This document shows positions 35,163 through 43,313 of a stretch of 64,000 nt of DNA, piece after piece. How positions within the stretch are numbered: position 1 is the first letter of the stretch; every line of letters starts with the position of its first letter. The translations under genes were made by a program, and so were the position numbers. The stretch lies in the NCBI GenBank assembly GCA_963814875.1, contig CAWFFJ010000023.1, positions 92,205 through 156,204 of the forward strand. The letters run 5' to 3'. Under the pieces are notes generated by a model. The model worked only from the letters and a program-made list of their open reading frames with translations, made no database searches and was not told the origin of the DNA. The stretch is from CAVSIS01 sp963814875 (GTDB lineage: Bacteria > Acidobacteriota > Thermoanaerobaculia > Thermoanaerobaculales > Sulfomarinibacteraceae).

Positions 35163-35906
35163 ATGCTCGACAGGACGCAGCACGAACGGGTCGTGCACCT
35201 GGTCATCAACGCGCCGCCGGTCAACGTGCTCGATTCCGCAGTGCTCGGTCAACTCACCATAGCCCTTCATGAGCTCACTGATGACGACGCCGTGGCTGCG
35301 GTCATACTGTCGGGTCACGGTCGCTGCTTCTCCGCAGGGGCCTCGGTGGCCGAGCACTCTGCGGACCGCGCTGACGGGATGATCACTGCTCTGACACAAG
35401 CCTGCACGGCCCTCGTCGACTTCCCTGCGCCGGTCGTCGCCGCAGTTCACGGTACCTGTCTTGGTGGAGCGATGGAGCTGATCTCGTTCTGCGACTTTGT
35501 CGTTGCGGCGCCCGAGGCGACCTTTGGCCAGCCGGAGATCAAGCTCGCTTTCTTCCCCCCCCTGGCGTGCCATCAGCTTCCCCTGCTGACCGGTCGGCAG
35601 AACACCGCATACCTGGTGCTGAGCGGGGAAACCGTTTCCGCCGACCGTGCGCTCTCGCTCGGACTGGTTCAGAAGATCCTGTCGGTCGATCAATGGCACG
35701 AGATCGACGACATGTTCAATGGGCTCAGCGCCCCGGTGCTCAGGCTCACCAAACAGGCGCTCGCCAAGGGCGCGACCGACGACCGCGCGGCCAGCCTCGC
35801 CCGCCTCAAGCGGCTCTTCCTCTCCGACCTCTATCGCCTTGAGGACGTCGAGGAAGGCATGAGGAGCTTCACGGAGCGCCGCGCCCCGGAGTGGAAGCAC
35901 CGCTAG
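35163..35906 (+). CDS. dch: Enoyl-CoA hydratase, probably cyclohexa-1,5-dienecarbonyl-CoA hydratase
   Basis: 247 residues, crotonase fold. The oxyanion loops are FSAGASVAEHSADRADGMIT and VHGTCLGGAMELISFCDFVV. The stretch EATFGQPEIKLAFFPPLACH is the pattern seen in dienoyl-CoA hydratases of anaerobic benzoate pathways (Dch/BamR), as is the SVAEHS loop. The enzyme adds water to cyclohexa-1,5-diene-1-carbonyl-CoA, the product of benzoyl-CoA reductase. Context supports this, with both types of reductase within 30 kb, but the assignment is from motif similarity only. An ordinary enoyl-CoA hydratase remains possible. ATG 35163 follows AGGTCAGGAGGCGCCC. Confidence 0.65.
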   Translation: MLDRTQHERVVHLVINAPPVNVLDSAVLGQLTIALHELTDDDAVAAVILSGHGRCFSAGASVAEHSADRADGMITALTQACTALVDFPAPVVAAVHGTCLGGAMELISFCDFVVAAPEATFGQPEIKLAFFPPLACHQLPLLTGRQNTAYLVLSGETVSADRALSLGLVQKILSVDQWHEIDDMFNGLSAPVLRLTKQALAKGATDDRAASLARLKRLFLSDLYRLEDVEEGMRSFTERRAPEWKHR

Positions 35907-35924
35907 GGATTCGCTGCACGAATC

Positions 35925-36269
35925 CTACCAGGTGGCGCCCGGTGGCGGCAGCCGATTCTCCTCCTCGACCTCGCGAGCCCGAGCGACCCAGCGCTCGTGC
36001 CCGGCCTTCGCCTCGGCGAGGGTCGCGAACCGCTCCCCCTGACGGTCGAGCCAGCCGCCGTCGACCCTGGTCTCGAACAGCTCAGGCGAGTCCTCAGTCG
36101 ACAGCCCGAGGCTGACTCCGAGGAACCGGGTCGACACGGTGCTGGTGGCGAGAGCGGCACGGGCGACCAGCTCCACCTTCTTGAAGGAGCTCTCGTACCA
36201 GCTCGACCAGGTAGCGAAATCGGGCTCCTCGACGACATCGTCATGGCGGAGAATGAAGTAGCGACTCAT
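35925..36269 (-). CDS. Hypothetical protein
   Basis: 114 residues, soluble, Trp- and acidic-rich: EEPDFATWSSWYESSFKKVE, VSTRFLGVSLGLSTEDSPEL, and a C-terminal FATLAEAKAGHERWVARARE helix. AAAGGTATGTCGAC lies before the ATG. I do not recognise the family; some phage- and plasmid-borne small proteins with this FATLAEA-H-W end are unassigned. It is transcribed divergently from the ACT-domain gene. Confidence 0.6.
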   Translation of the reverse strand: MSRYFILRHDDVVEEPDFATWSSWYESSFKKVELVARAALATSTVSTRFLGVSLGLSTEDSPELFETRVDGGWLDRQGERFATLAEAKAGHERWVARAREVEEENRLPPPGATW

Positions 36270-36364
36270 GTCGACATACCTTTCGCACGCGGTTCTCTCA
36301 TCACGTTACCACTCGCGGAGGTCGCCTGCATCCCACGCCGGCATGACCCGACCGCCCGAGGCGC

Positions 36365-36389
36365 AGTGACCGCTATACTGACGGTCACT
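36365..36389 (+). promoter_or_regulatory. Palindrome over a -10 box upstream of the ACT-domain gene
   Basis: AGTGACCG (36365-36372) and CGGTCACT (36382-36389) are perfect inverted repeats around nine bases containing TATACT (36374-36379), a good -10 hexamer 31 bases before the ATG at 36410. No convincing -35 is seen. The layout suggests an operator that blocks or assists polymerase. Confidence 0.45.
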
Positions 36390-36409
36390 CCATCTCTCCG
36401 GGGGCGCCG

Positions 36410-36820
36410 ATGACGATCAGAGCTGAAAGGGTCCTGCAGATCAGCCTCTTTCTCGACAATCGGCCCGGAATCCTCGCCGACCTGTGCGCCCACCTCTCGG
36501 ACCGCGGCATCGACGTGAGGGCGATGAACGCGCTCGGAGGCGGCCAGACCGGCGAGGTCCGGATCGTGGTGGACACGCCCGACTCGGCCCTTACTGCCCT
36601 GTCCGCGGACGGCATCCGCTATACGACCAGGCAATGCCTCGCGATCGAGATGCCGAATCGACCTGGAGGCCTGGCCGAGGTCGCCCGAGCCCTGTCGCTG
36701 GTCGGTGTGAACATCGACTCGATCTACGGTAGTTCCATGGCGGACACCGGTACGGCGCTGCTCATCCTGGACGTCTCCGACCTCGACACCGCCCTTGCCG
36801 TGAGGTGGGCTCGCTCATGA
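36410..36820 (+). CDS. Tandem ACT-domain protein
   Basis: 136 residues made of two ACT domains: QISLFLDNRPGILADLCAHL with DRGIDVRAMNALGGGQTGEV, then AIEMPNRPGGLAEVARALSL with VGVNIDSIYGSSMADTGTAL. There is no catalytic domain. Stand-alone double-ACT proteins bind amino acids and are often found beside phenylacetate or aryl-CoA genes. Here it lies between the diene hydratase-like gene and the sodium symporter, whose 3' end it overlaps by six bases in convergent orientation. A palindrome over the -10 box may regulate it. Confidence 0.85.
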   Translation: MTIRAERVLQISLFLDNRPGILADLCAHLSDRGIDVRAMNALGGGQTGEVRIVVDTPDSALTALSADGIRYTTRQCLAIEMPNRPGGLAEVARALSLVGVNIDSIYGSSMADTGTALLILDVSDLDTALAVRWARS

Positions 36821-38239
36821 CGATCGTGGCGCCGAGCACGAGGTGATCCTGCGCCGGTCGACCACGGCGACGATCAGAAAGGTCACCACGCTGACAATCC
36901 ACGTGAGGTAGATCGGGTGGGGCAGCACCCGCCACGACGCGGGCGCCGCCAACCACAGCCCGAGCGAGACCATGGTGGTCGCGAGCGTCCAGGTCGCGGT
37001 CGAGCGGCGACACAGGCGAGGCGCATAGAGCGTCATCAGCGCCACCAGGGTGTAGGCCGTGGTCAACGTGAGACCGATCAACAGGACCTTGAGGATGCTC
37101 TGCACCGTCAGTGCGAGGGCGAAGGTCACGAGGCTGAGGACGGCCACGGTCAGCCGGCACACCAGCTGGTCCCTGGCAGGGCTCAGACCGGGCGCGAAGA
37201 AGCGCTTGATGATGTCGCTCGAGACCAGCGTGGCGCTGCCCAGCAGCAGCGCGGAAGCGGTGCTCACGTCTGCCGCCCACAGGCCGGCGAGGACGATGCC
37301 TGCCGCGAGAGGGGGCAGGTCCATCACCGCCCGAGGCAGGGCCTCGGCCGGAACGATGCCGGGATGGCTGGCCGCCGCCGCGATGCCGATCGCGGCGCTG
37401 ATGAAACCCACCGGAAGTATCAGGAGTCCGCCCAGGAGGTAGCCGCGGGCCGCGGCCTTCTCGTCTTTCGCCGCGAAGCCGATCTGGATCACGGCCTGGG
37501 TCGAGTGCGCCTGGGTGATCATCACGATGAACCAGGCCGCGATCAGTCCGACTCCCATCGCGAACGGGTCGAAGCCGGGATGACCCGCCGGAAGCCTCGA
37601 CTCGAGGGCGGCGAGACCACCCGCCCTCGCCACACACATCACCGCCGCCACCGAGATGCCGACGTAGATCACCACGATGTTGATGACGTTGGTCAGCCCG
37701 GCCGCCCAGAACCCTCCGACCAGGGTGATGCCGACGAAGACTCCAGCGGTGACCAGCATGCCCGACTCGAGGGTGAAGACCCCCGGCAGGAGCGCACGGA
37801 GGATCGCCCCTCCCGCGACGTACTGCAACGATGTGATCACGATCTGGATCACGAGCTGGCCGACGACGCCGAGGACCCGCGCGCCGGTGTCGTACTCGCG
37901 CTCGAACAGCTCGGGTAGCGTCGCAACCTCCAACCGGCGGTAGCGGCGCGCCGCGCCGAACGCGAGGATGAACGCTCCGGCGGCCCAGGCGGCGTTGTAC
38001 CAGCCCGCAGAGATCCCCCGCGTGTACGCCCACTCGGCGGTCCCGATGGTCGACACGCCGCCAACGGCGAGCCCCGCTAGGAGGGCGGCCGCGACCCAGA
38101 AGGGAAGCCCCCGCCCGGCGAGCAGGTAGCCGACCAGTCCCCCGCCGCCGCGCGCGGTGAGCCGGCGCGCCCAGCCGCTGGCGACGAACAGGGCGACCAC
38201 GTAGAGCGTGACGACGGCGATCGGAATCCAACGGTCCAC
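36815..38239 (-). CDS. Sodium:solute symporter (SSS family)
   Basis: 474 residues with about 13 hydrophobic segments. The second and third helices read LAGRGLPFWVAAALLAGLAV and GGVSTIGTAEWAYTRGISAG, and the Na+-site segment is LAGLWAADVSTASALLLGSA with its serine-rich helix (DVSTASA). It takes up an organic solute with sodium. Acetate, proline, pantothenate and similar acids are known substrates; an aromatic or alicyclic acid would suit the neighbours but is only inference. Start GTG 38239, 23 bases after the stop of the acyl-CoA ligase; last gene of the operon starting at 42404. Confidence 0.88.
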   Translation of the reverse strand: MDRWIPIAVVTLYVVALFVASGWARRLTARGGGGLVGYLLAGRGLPFWVAAALLAGLAVGGVSTIGTAEWAYTRGISAGWYNAAWAAGAFILAFGAARRYRRLEVATLPELFEREYDTGARVLGVVGQLVIQIVITSLQYVAGGAILRALLPGVFTLESGMLVTAGVFVGITLVGGFWAAGLTNVINIVVIYVGISVAAVMCVARAGGLAALESRLPAGHPGFDPFAMGVGLIAAWFIVMITQAHSTQAVIQIGFAAKDEKAAARGYLLGGLLILPVGFISAAIGIAAAASHPGIVPAEALPRAVMDLPPLAAGIVLAGLWAADVSTASALLLGSATLVSSDIIKRFFAPGLSPARDQLVCRLTVAVLSLVTFALALTVQSILKVLLIGLTLTTAYTLVALMTLYAPRLCRRSTATWTLATTMVSLGLWLAAPASWRVLPHPIYLTWIVSVVTFLIVAVVDRRRITSCSAPRSS

Positions 38240-38262
38240 GACGCGACCGCCGCCCTCGCCGC

Positions 38263-40335
38263 TCAGCGCACCTTCAGCCTGACGTCGACGGCGCAGGCCC
38301 CCCGTGGCCAGACCAGGATCGGGTTGAGGTCGAGCTCGGCGATCGCCGGGAAGTCGGTGACCAGTCGGGACACCTTGAGCAGCACATCCTGGACAGCGTC
38401 CAGATCGGCTCGCGGGGCTCCCCGAACCCCCTCGAGGACGGCGAAGCCCTTGACGGCCCGCATCAGCGTCACGGCCTCCGGGCGGCTCAGCGGCGCAACC
38501 GCGAAGGCGACGTCCTTCATGACCTCGACGAAGATCCCGCCGAGCCCGAACATGACGAGGTGACCGAGGCCCGGCGCCTCGGTGGCGCCGACGATGACCT
38601 CGCGCCCGACCGGCATCTGCTGCTGGAGGATGAAGGCGGCCCCGGTGCCGGCGAAACGCCGGCCCAGGTCCGCGTAGGCCGACTCGAGCGCCTGCTGGTC
38701 CGCGAGTCCCAGCACCACGCCGCCCTCGTCCGTCTTGTGCACCACCCGCGTCGAATCGACCTTGAGCACGCATGGAAAACCGACCCGAGCGGCGGCCTCC
38801 CCGAGGTCGCCCTCTGCGGTCACGGTGAAGACCCTCGGAGTCGGCACGCCGTACGCGCCGAGGAGCTCGAACGCGTCGGCCTGCGCGAGAAACTCGCCGC
38901 GGCCCTGCCAACGCTCGACGATCGCCGCCGCCGCCCGGCGGTCGACCCCGAGCTCGGGTGGAGCCTCCCTCGGGCGATCGCGCAGGGCGGCGTAGCGCGT
39001 CATCGCCGCCAGAGCCCGCGCCCCGTCCTCGGCGAACTCGTACACCGGCAGACCGGAGCGCCGCAGCTGGTCGATCAGGCCGTAGTACTCGGAGAAGGTC
39101 TCGACCACCACCACCACCGGCTTCTCGGAGGCATCGGTCGCCTCCTTGATGCGGCGCGCGATGGCGTCGGTGTCGGTGAACGGAGCGGTGACGAAGAAGA
39201 CCAACACCATGTCGGTGTCGTGCTCGTTCAGCAGGGTGTCGACCGCCGCGTAGTAGTGGTCGGCGTTGGCGGTGGCGACCACGTCCACCGGGTTGCCGAG
39301 GCTGGCCTCGGCGTACAGGCTCTGTGCGAGCCGCGCCCTGCCCTCAGGCGACCAGGTCGCGAGCTGGAGGCCGCGGACGACCGCCTCATCGACCGCCTGG
39401 ATGCCCGGGCCACCGGTGTTGGTGATCATCCCGATTCGGCGGCCTTTGGGCGGCTGTTGGGTCGAGAAGGCGATCGCCGCCTTGACCATCTCGTGGGTGT
39501 CGTGGAACTCGACCACCCCCGCTTTCTCGTACATCGCCGAGGCCATCCGTGCCTGGTCGACCAGAGTGCCGGTGTGCGACGAGACTGCGACCGAGCCCTC
39601 ACGCGTCCGGCCGGCCTTGATCGCCAGGATCGGCGTGTGCGGGGTGACCCGGCTCGCCACCTCCAGGAACGCCGCCGGGTTCTTGAAGCTCTCGGTCTGC
39701 ATCATGATCACCCGGGTGCCCTCGTCCTGCCCGTAGTAGTCGAGGATCTCGGGCATGGTGAGGTCGCACTCGTTGCCGTAGGAGCAGTACATCCGGTGGC
39801 CGAGCCCGACGTTGTGGAGGTGGAGCTTGAGCATCTCGCCCATGCCGCCGCCCTGGGCGATGATCGAGATGTTGCCTGGTTTCATCGGGACGAAGGTGAA
39901 GTTGGCGTACACCGACACGTCCGGGTCGGCGTTCTGGATGCCCTGAGAGTTTGGCCCGAACAGGCGCATTCCGTACGAGTGCGCGAGCTCGACCATCTCC
40001 CGCTCTCGCCGGAGTCCCTCCTCGCCGACCTCCTTGAAACCGGCGGTGTGCACGATGGCGAACTTGACGCCCTTCTTGCCGCACTCCTCGAGCACCCCGG
40101 GCACCAGGCTGTACTTGACCGAGATGTTCACCAGATCGATGACGTCGGGGACCTCGAGCACCGAGGTGTAGGCCTTGTAGCCGCGGATGTGGCCCCCCTT
40201 GGGGTTGATCGGGAAGATCGGGCCCTGGTAGCCATAGGTTGCCAGATTCTTGATCACGATGTGGCCGATGGAGTACGGGTTGGCCGAGGCGCCGACGACG
40301 GCGACCCCACGCGGTCTGAACAGTCCGTCAAGCAT
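38263..40335 (-). CDS. Acyl-CoA ligase, ADP-forming (acetyl-CoA synthetase family)
   Basis: 690 residues in the order CoA-binding Rossmann domain (GVAVVGASANPYSIGHIVIK), CoA ligase domains with the phospho-His motif VSSHTGTLVDQ, then ATP-grasp (GVPTPRVFTVTAEG, CVLKVDSTRVVHKTDEGGVV). The phospho-His moves between active sites, making an acyl-CoA with ATP to ADP + Pi. Reversible, so it may activate an acid or capture energy. Members act on acetate, propionate, aryl acids or dicarboxylates; an aromatic or alicyclic acid is suggested by the island. ATG 40335 (GGGGAGGAGCAGG upstream) lies 8 nt inside the activator gene. Confidence 0.9.
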   Translation of the reverse strand: MLDGLFRPRGVAVVGASANPYSIGHIVIKNLATYGYQGPIFPINPKGGHIRGYKAYTSVLEVPDVIDLVNISVKYSLVPGVLEECGKKGVKFAIVHTAGFKEVGEEGLRREREMVELAHSYGMRLFGPNSQGIQNADPDVSVYANFTFVPMKPGNISIIAQGGGMGEMLKLHLHNVGLGHRMYCSYGNECDLTMPEILDYYGQDEGTRVIMMQTESFKNPAAFLEVASRVTPHTPILAIKAGRTREGSVAVSSHTGTLVDQARMASAMYEKAGVVEFHDTHEMVKAAIAFSTQQPPKGRRIGMITNTGGPGIQAVDEAVVRGLQLATWSPEGRARLAQSLYAEASLGNPVDVVATANADHYYAAVDTLLNEHDTDMVLVFFVTAPFTDTDAIARRIKEATDASEKPVVVVVETFSEYYGLIDQLRRSGLPVYEFAEDGARALAAMTRYAALRDRPREAPPELGVDRRAAAAIVERWQGRGEFLAQADAFELLGAYGVPTPRVFTVTAEGDLGEAAARVGFPCVLKVDSTRVVHKTDEGGVVLGLADQQALESAYADLGRRFAGTGAAFILQQQMPVGREVIVGATEAPGLGHLVMFGLGGIFVEVMKDVAFAVAPLSRPEAVTLMRAVKGFAVLEGVRGAPRADLDAVQDVLLKVSRLVTDFPAIAELDLNPILVWPRGACAVDVRLKVR

Positions 40336-41158
40336 CCTGCTCCTCCCCTGCATGTGAGCCCAGATCGAGTGCGGTGAGGGCGGCACCGAGGGCGCCCGTG
40401 AACTGGGGATGGGGTGGCACCTCCACCTCCCGCCCCAACCGGTCCGCGAGAATTTCGGCGGTGGTCGGGTTGTGCGCGACCACGCCGCCGGTGAGCACGA
40501 CCTCGCCGTCGAGCCGGTCCATCTCCGCGACGCGGTCGATCACCGCCCGAAACGCGCCCCGTACCAAGGGCGCAAGCGGCGCGCCCGCACGCAGGTGGGA
40601 AAGGACCTCGGTCGAAGCGAAGACCGTGCAGAAGCTGTTGAGCCGGACCGTCTCCGAGGTGCTGCCGGCCAGCCGCTCGAGCTCATCGAGGTCGAGATCG
40701 AGCCGGAGCGCGATCTCCTCGAGGAAGGCGCCGGTGCCGGCGGCGCACTTACGGTTCATCTTGAAGTCGAGCCGGCGGCCCCGCTCGTCGAGCCGGATGA
40801 TCTTGTTGTCCTGGCATCCGATGTCGACGATCGTGATCGCCCGCGGGTAGCTGTGATAGCACCCGGCGCCGTGACAGTGGAGCTCGGTCCGTGCCTCGTT
40901 GGTGAAGTCGACGTTGCGCCGACCGTAACCTGTCGACACCGTGAACCGCACCCGGCTCAGCTCCGCCCCGGCAGCGCACAGGACCTCCTCGAGGCACGCC
41001 CGCGCGGTCGACCGGTAGTCGACTCCCGACTTCCGGACGGTCCGGCCGAGAACGCGTCGCCCGCCATCGATCACTACCAGCTTGGTCGAGGATGCGCCGA
41101 CATCGACGCCACAAAAGAGCGGCTCGCCGAGGTCCAGAGGCCGATCGGCTTCGGCCAT
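40328..41158 (-). CDS. ATPase activator of 2-hydroxyacyl-CoA dehydratase type (BcrAD/BadFG/HgdC family)
   Basis: 276 residues. An acetate kinase/Hsp70-like fold that uses ATP to drive electron transfer: LFCGVDVGASSTKLVVIDGG (phosphate 1), ITIVDIGCQDNKIIRLDERG (the GGQD-type block, here GCQD), RKCAAGTGAFLEEIALRLDL with a cluster Cys, NSFCTVFASTEV with a second Cys, and EVVLTGGVVAHNPTTAEILA (adenosine). The two cysteines would hold the [4Fe-4S] cluster shared between two subunits. It lies one base after the HgdB-like gene, so the pair forms a two-component low-potential reductase system. Distinct from the BcrA and BcrD at 60 kb. Confidence 0.9.
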   Translation of the reverse strand: MAEADRPLDLGEPLFCGVDVGASSTKLVVIDGGRRVLGRTVRKSGVDYRSTARACLEEVLCAAGAELSRVRFTVSTGYGRRNVDFTNEARTELHCHGAGCYHSYPRAITIVDIGCQDNKIIRLDERGRRLDFKMNRKCAAGTGAFLEEIALRLDLDLDELERLAGSTSETVRLNSFCTVFASTEVLSHLRAGAPLAPLVRGAFRAVIDRVAEMDRLDGEVVLTGGVVAHNPTTAEILADRLGREVEVPPHPQFTGALGAALTALDLGSHAGEEQDA

Positions 41159-41159
41159 C

Positions 41160-42404
41160 CTACGCGGAACGCTCGGCGAGCTGCTCGACCAGGGCATCGA
41201 ACTGGGTCCTGGTCTGCTCCTCCGAGTACAGCCTGAGGTCGTTGAGGTCGCCGTCGAAGACCACGTGCGGAATGCCGAGCCGGTCCGAGAGACGCCGCTG
41301 CAAGCCATAGCGGCAGTTCGAGTTGTTGGGACAGGTCTTGGCGTTGTGGAAGATGACGCCGTCGATCGCGTAGTCCCTCACCATCGACTCGAGGTAGCGC
41401 TCTTTGTACCCCTCGCTACGGACGATGAAGAGCTCGGTGTAGGCCCGCGCCATCCCTTCGAAGGGATCGTTGCAGGCGAGGTCCTCGAAGATCCAGCTGT
41501 TGCAGTAGGTGGAGGCGACCACGCACGCCCGGTTGGCCGCGAACTGCTCGGCGTTGCTGCGCAGCTTGCCCCACACCGGCATGCCCTCCCAGTACAGCCG
41601 GTGGGCCTCGTCGTCGACGGCGCCGACGCCGCCCGCGATGCGCTCGTCGAGCTCGGCGAGGAGGGTCTCGTAGTAACGCTCTGCGCGCTCGTCGCCGCGC
41701 AGCACCACCGCCGGGCCCATGTGGATGGTGCCGTCGAAGAAGGTGATCGGCGACGGCCGCGCCTCGGCAGCACGGAGCACCTTCTTCCACAGCAGGGTGC
41801 AGCGGTACGAGGATGCGGTCACCTCGCGCAGCCGATCGAGGTCGAAGTCCTTGCCGGAGATCTCCTCGAGGGCCGGGATCAGCGCCCGGTGCTGGGCGGC
41901 GAGACCGTCGACGATCTCTTGCGTGAGCTCGGACACCGAGCGAGGCGTCTCCACCCCGATCATGGGCACCCCGAACTCGCGCTGGTAGAACGCCAACCAA
42001 TCTTGAACGTCACGGCACTGGTTGGTGTTGTAGACCAGCACGTCCGGTCGCGGCACCGACTCGATGCCGAACGCCTGGGTGAGCGGGGTCCTGCCGGCCA
42101 GGTACGAGCCGATATCGCTGGTGAGGTAGGAGCAGATCTCCGGCGAGTAGCCGGCGGCGGTGGCAAACGGGATGAGCTCGGCCGCCATCCGCGACGACCC
42201 CAACAGGGCACCGTGGTTCTCCGGGAAGTAGACCCGGAAGCCGAACGAGCGCAGCAGCTCTGCCGGTCCGACGCTGGTGCACCAGGCGACCTTGTGCGAG
42301 CCGGTCCGGGCGGCCTCGTCGAGCTCGCCGAAGTACTCGGCCATGACCTCACGCATGGCGTTCGTGGAGCGGATCTTCTTGATGGCGCTCGTCTCGTGGC
42401 TCAT
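41160..42404 (-). CDS. HgdB/BcrB-like iron-sulfur protein, possibly a double-cubane cluster protein
   Basis: 414 residues of the 2-hydroxyacyl-CoA dehydratase D-component family. Cysteine positions: VAWCTSVGPAELLRSFGF, PEICSYLTSDIGSY, YNTNQCRDVQDW, ASTYCNSWIFEDLACNDPFE and FHNAKTCPNNSNCRYGLQRR. True dehydratases and class I benzoyl-CoA reductases have two different such subunits; here only one is encoded, with one ATPase. That arrangement is that of homodimeric double-cubane cluster proteins (YjiM type), which catalyse low-potential reduction of unknown natural substrates. An (R)-2-hydroxyacyl-CoA dehydratase with a remote partner is the other option. GGGAGGGCGG before ATG 42404. First gene of a four-gene operon. 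Confidence 0.8.
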   Translation of the reverse strand: MSHETSAIKKIRSTNAMREVMAEYFGELDEAARTGSHKVAWCTSVGPAELLRSFGFRVYFPENHGALLGSSRMAAELIPFATAAGYSPEICSYLTSDIGSYLAGRTPLTQAFGIESVPRPDVLVYNTNQCRDVQDWLAFYQREFGVPMIGVETPRSVSELTQEIVDGLAAQHRALIPALEEISGKDFDLDRLREVTASSYRCTLLWKKVLRAAEARPSPITFFDGTIHMGPAVVLRGDERAERYYETLLAELDERIAGGVGAVDDEAHRLYWEGMPVWGKLRSNAEQFAANRACVVASTYCNSWIFEDLACNDPFEGMARAYTELFIVRSEGYKERYLESMVRDYAIDGVIFHNAKTCPNNSNCRYGLQRRLSDRLGIPHVVFDGDLNDLRLYSEEQTRTQFDALVEQLAERSA

Positions 42405-42578
42405 CCGCCCTCCCTGAGGTATTCCCCGAGATTGTAGCGCTACCTCAGGTTCGTCACGAGGGCGACGAAACAGGGATCCGATCCGGCAGGCTCGCCCGCG
42501 CCGGACCGGGCACGAACCGGGCGGTGCGCCGGGCACAGCGGCGTACCCCGAGGACGACGCTCCCGCAGAAGGCGGCAC

Positions 42579-43163
42579 TCAGCGCGTTTCACGGGCGAGA
42601 TGGCCTTCAGCCGGGCTTCCGGACAGGGTCTCTGCTGCTCTCCCACCGACTCTGAAGCCGAGGGGAGCAAGGAGCGCCGCAGCAAGCGCCACCGCGCTGC
42701 CGCTCCGCAGGACATGATCGAGCGCCATCTGGGTTCCTCCATCGACCCAGCGCTCGAAGTGGGCGATGTGGACGGAGTACATGACGAAGAACGAGGCGGA
42801 GCCATAGGCCGTGAGCACTCCGACACAGGCGTGGCGCCACCACCCAGATCTCCCCCGATTCAGCGCGCTGGAGGCGAAGAGGTCAAAGAGCAGACCAAGG
42901 CAGGCGATTCCCAGAAGGTGACAGTAGTCGGGGGAAGGACCGACGTACTTGAAAAGGGCCGCGACGAGCCCGATGACGGCGGAGGATCCAATCTTGTTCC
43001 ACGCCCCTCGTCCGATGCTGAGCAACAACACGGCCCATGCCGCCAGCCAGACCGACGACCCTGTGGCACCGATGCCGGTCAGCAGATCTTCGCCGAATAC
43101 CTCCGCCATTCCCCAAGCCGAGCCGAGGACCACGACCCATAGGATGTTCCGCGGTGTGATCAT
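42579..43163 (-). CDS. Integral membrane protein of unknown function
   Basis: 194 residues with about five or six hydrophobic segments: ILWVVVLGSAWGMAEVFGED, VWLAAWAVLLLSIGRGAWNK, SAVIGLVAALFKYVG, LLGIACLGLLFDLFA, HACVGVLTAYGSASFFVMYS, SAVALAAALLAPLGF. Layout resembles small substrate-binding (S-component-like) or ThiW/QueT-type membrane proteins, but I see no specific motif. It lies between the HgdB-like operon and fdhD, divergent from fdhD. GGTTGCGATG precedes the start. Confidence 0.6.
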   Translation of the reverse strand: MITPRNILWVVVLGSAWGMAEVFGEDLLTGIGATGSSVWLAAWAVLLLSIGRGAWNKIGSSAVIGLVAALFKYVGPSPDYCHLLGIACLGLLFDLFASSALNRGRSGWWRHACVGVLTAYGSASFFVMYSVHIAHFERWVDGGTQMALDHVLRSGSAVALAAALLAPLGFRVGGRAAETLSGSPAEGHLARETR

Positions 43164-43313
43164 CGCAACCTCCGACTCAGCGGAGCCAGAGCAGGTGGCC
43201 CCCAGCCATTCCGGCAGAAGACAGTTGAACTCGGCTGGCCCAATATATCATCCAAGCGGACCCGAGACGGACCTGCGAAAGACGGCTTCGGACAGGCCGC
43301 ACGAGGAGGATCG

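Noticed and set aside
41160..42404. Calling the HgdB-like gene a second bcrB or bcrC
   Set aside because: It lacks the PPNWTSFREFW and DPLGTMADYC blocks of BcrB and the BcrC start region; it has its own Cys pattern and a single small activator.
34120..42404. Remaining benzoyl-CoA pathway genes (ring dehydrogenase Had, ring hydrolase Oah/BamA, benzoate CoA ligase of AMP type)
   Set aside because: I looked for zinc alcohol dehydrogenase, the long crotonase-type ring hydrolase and AMP-binding motifs and found none in the window.
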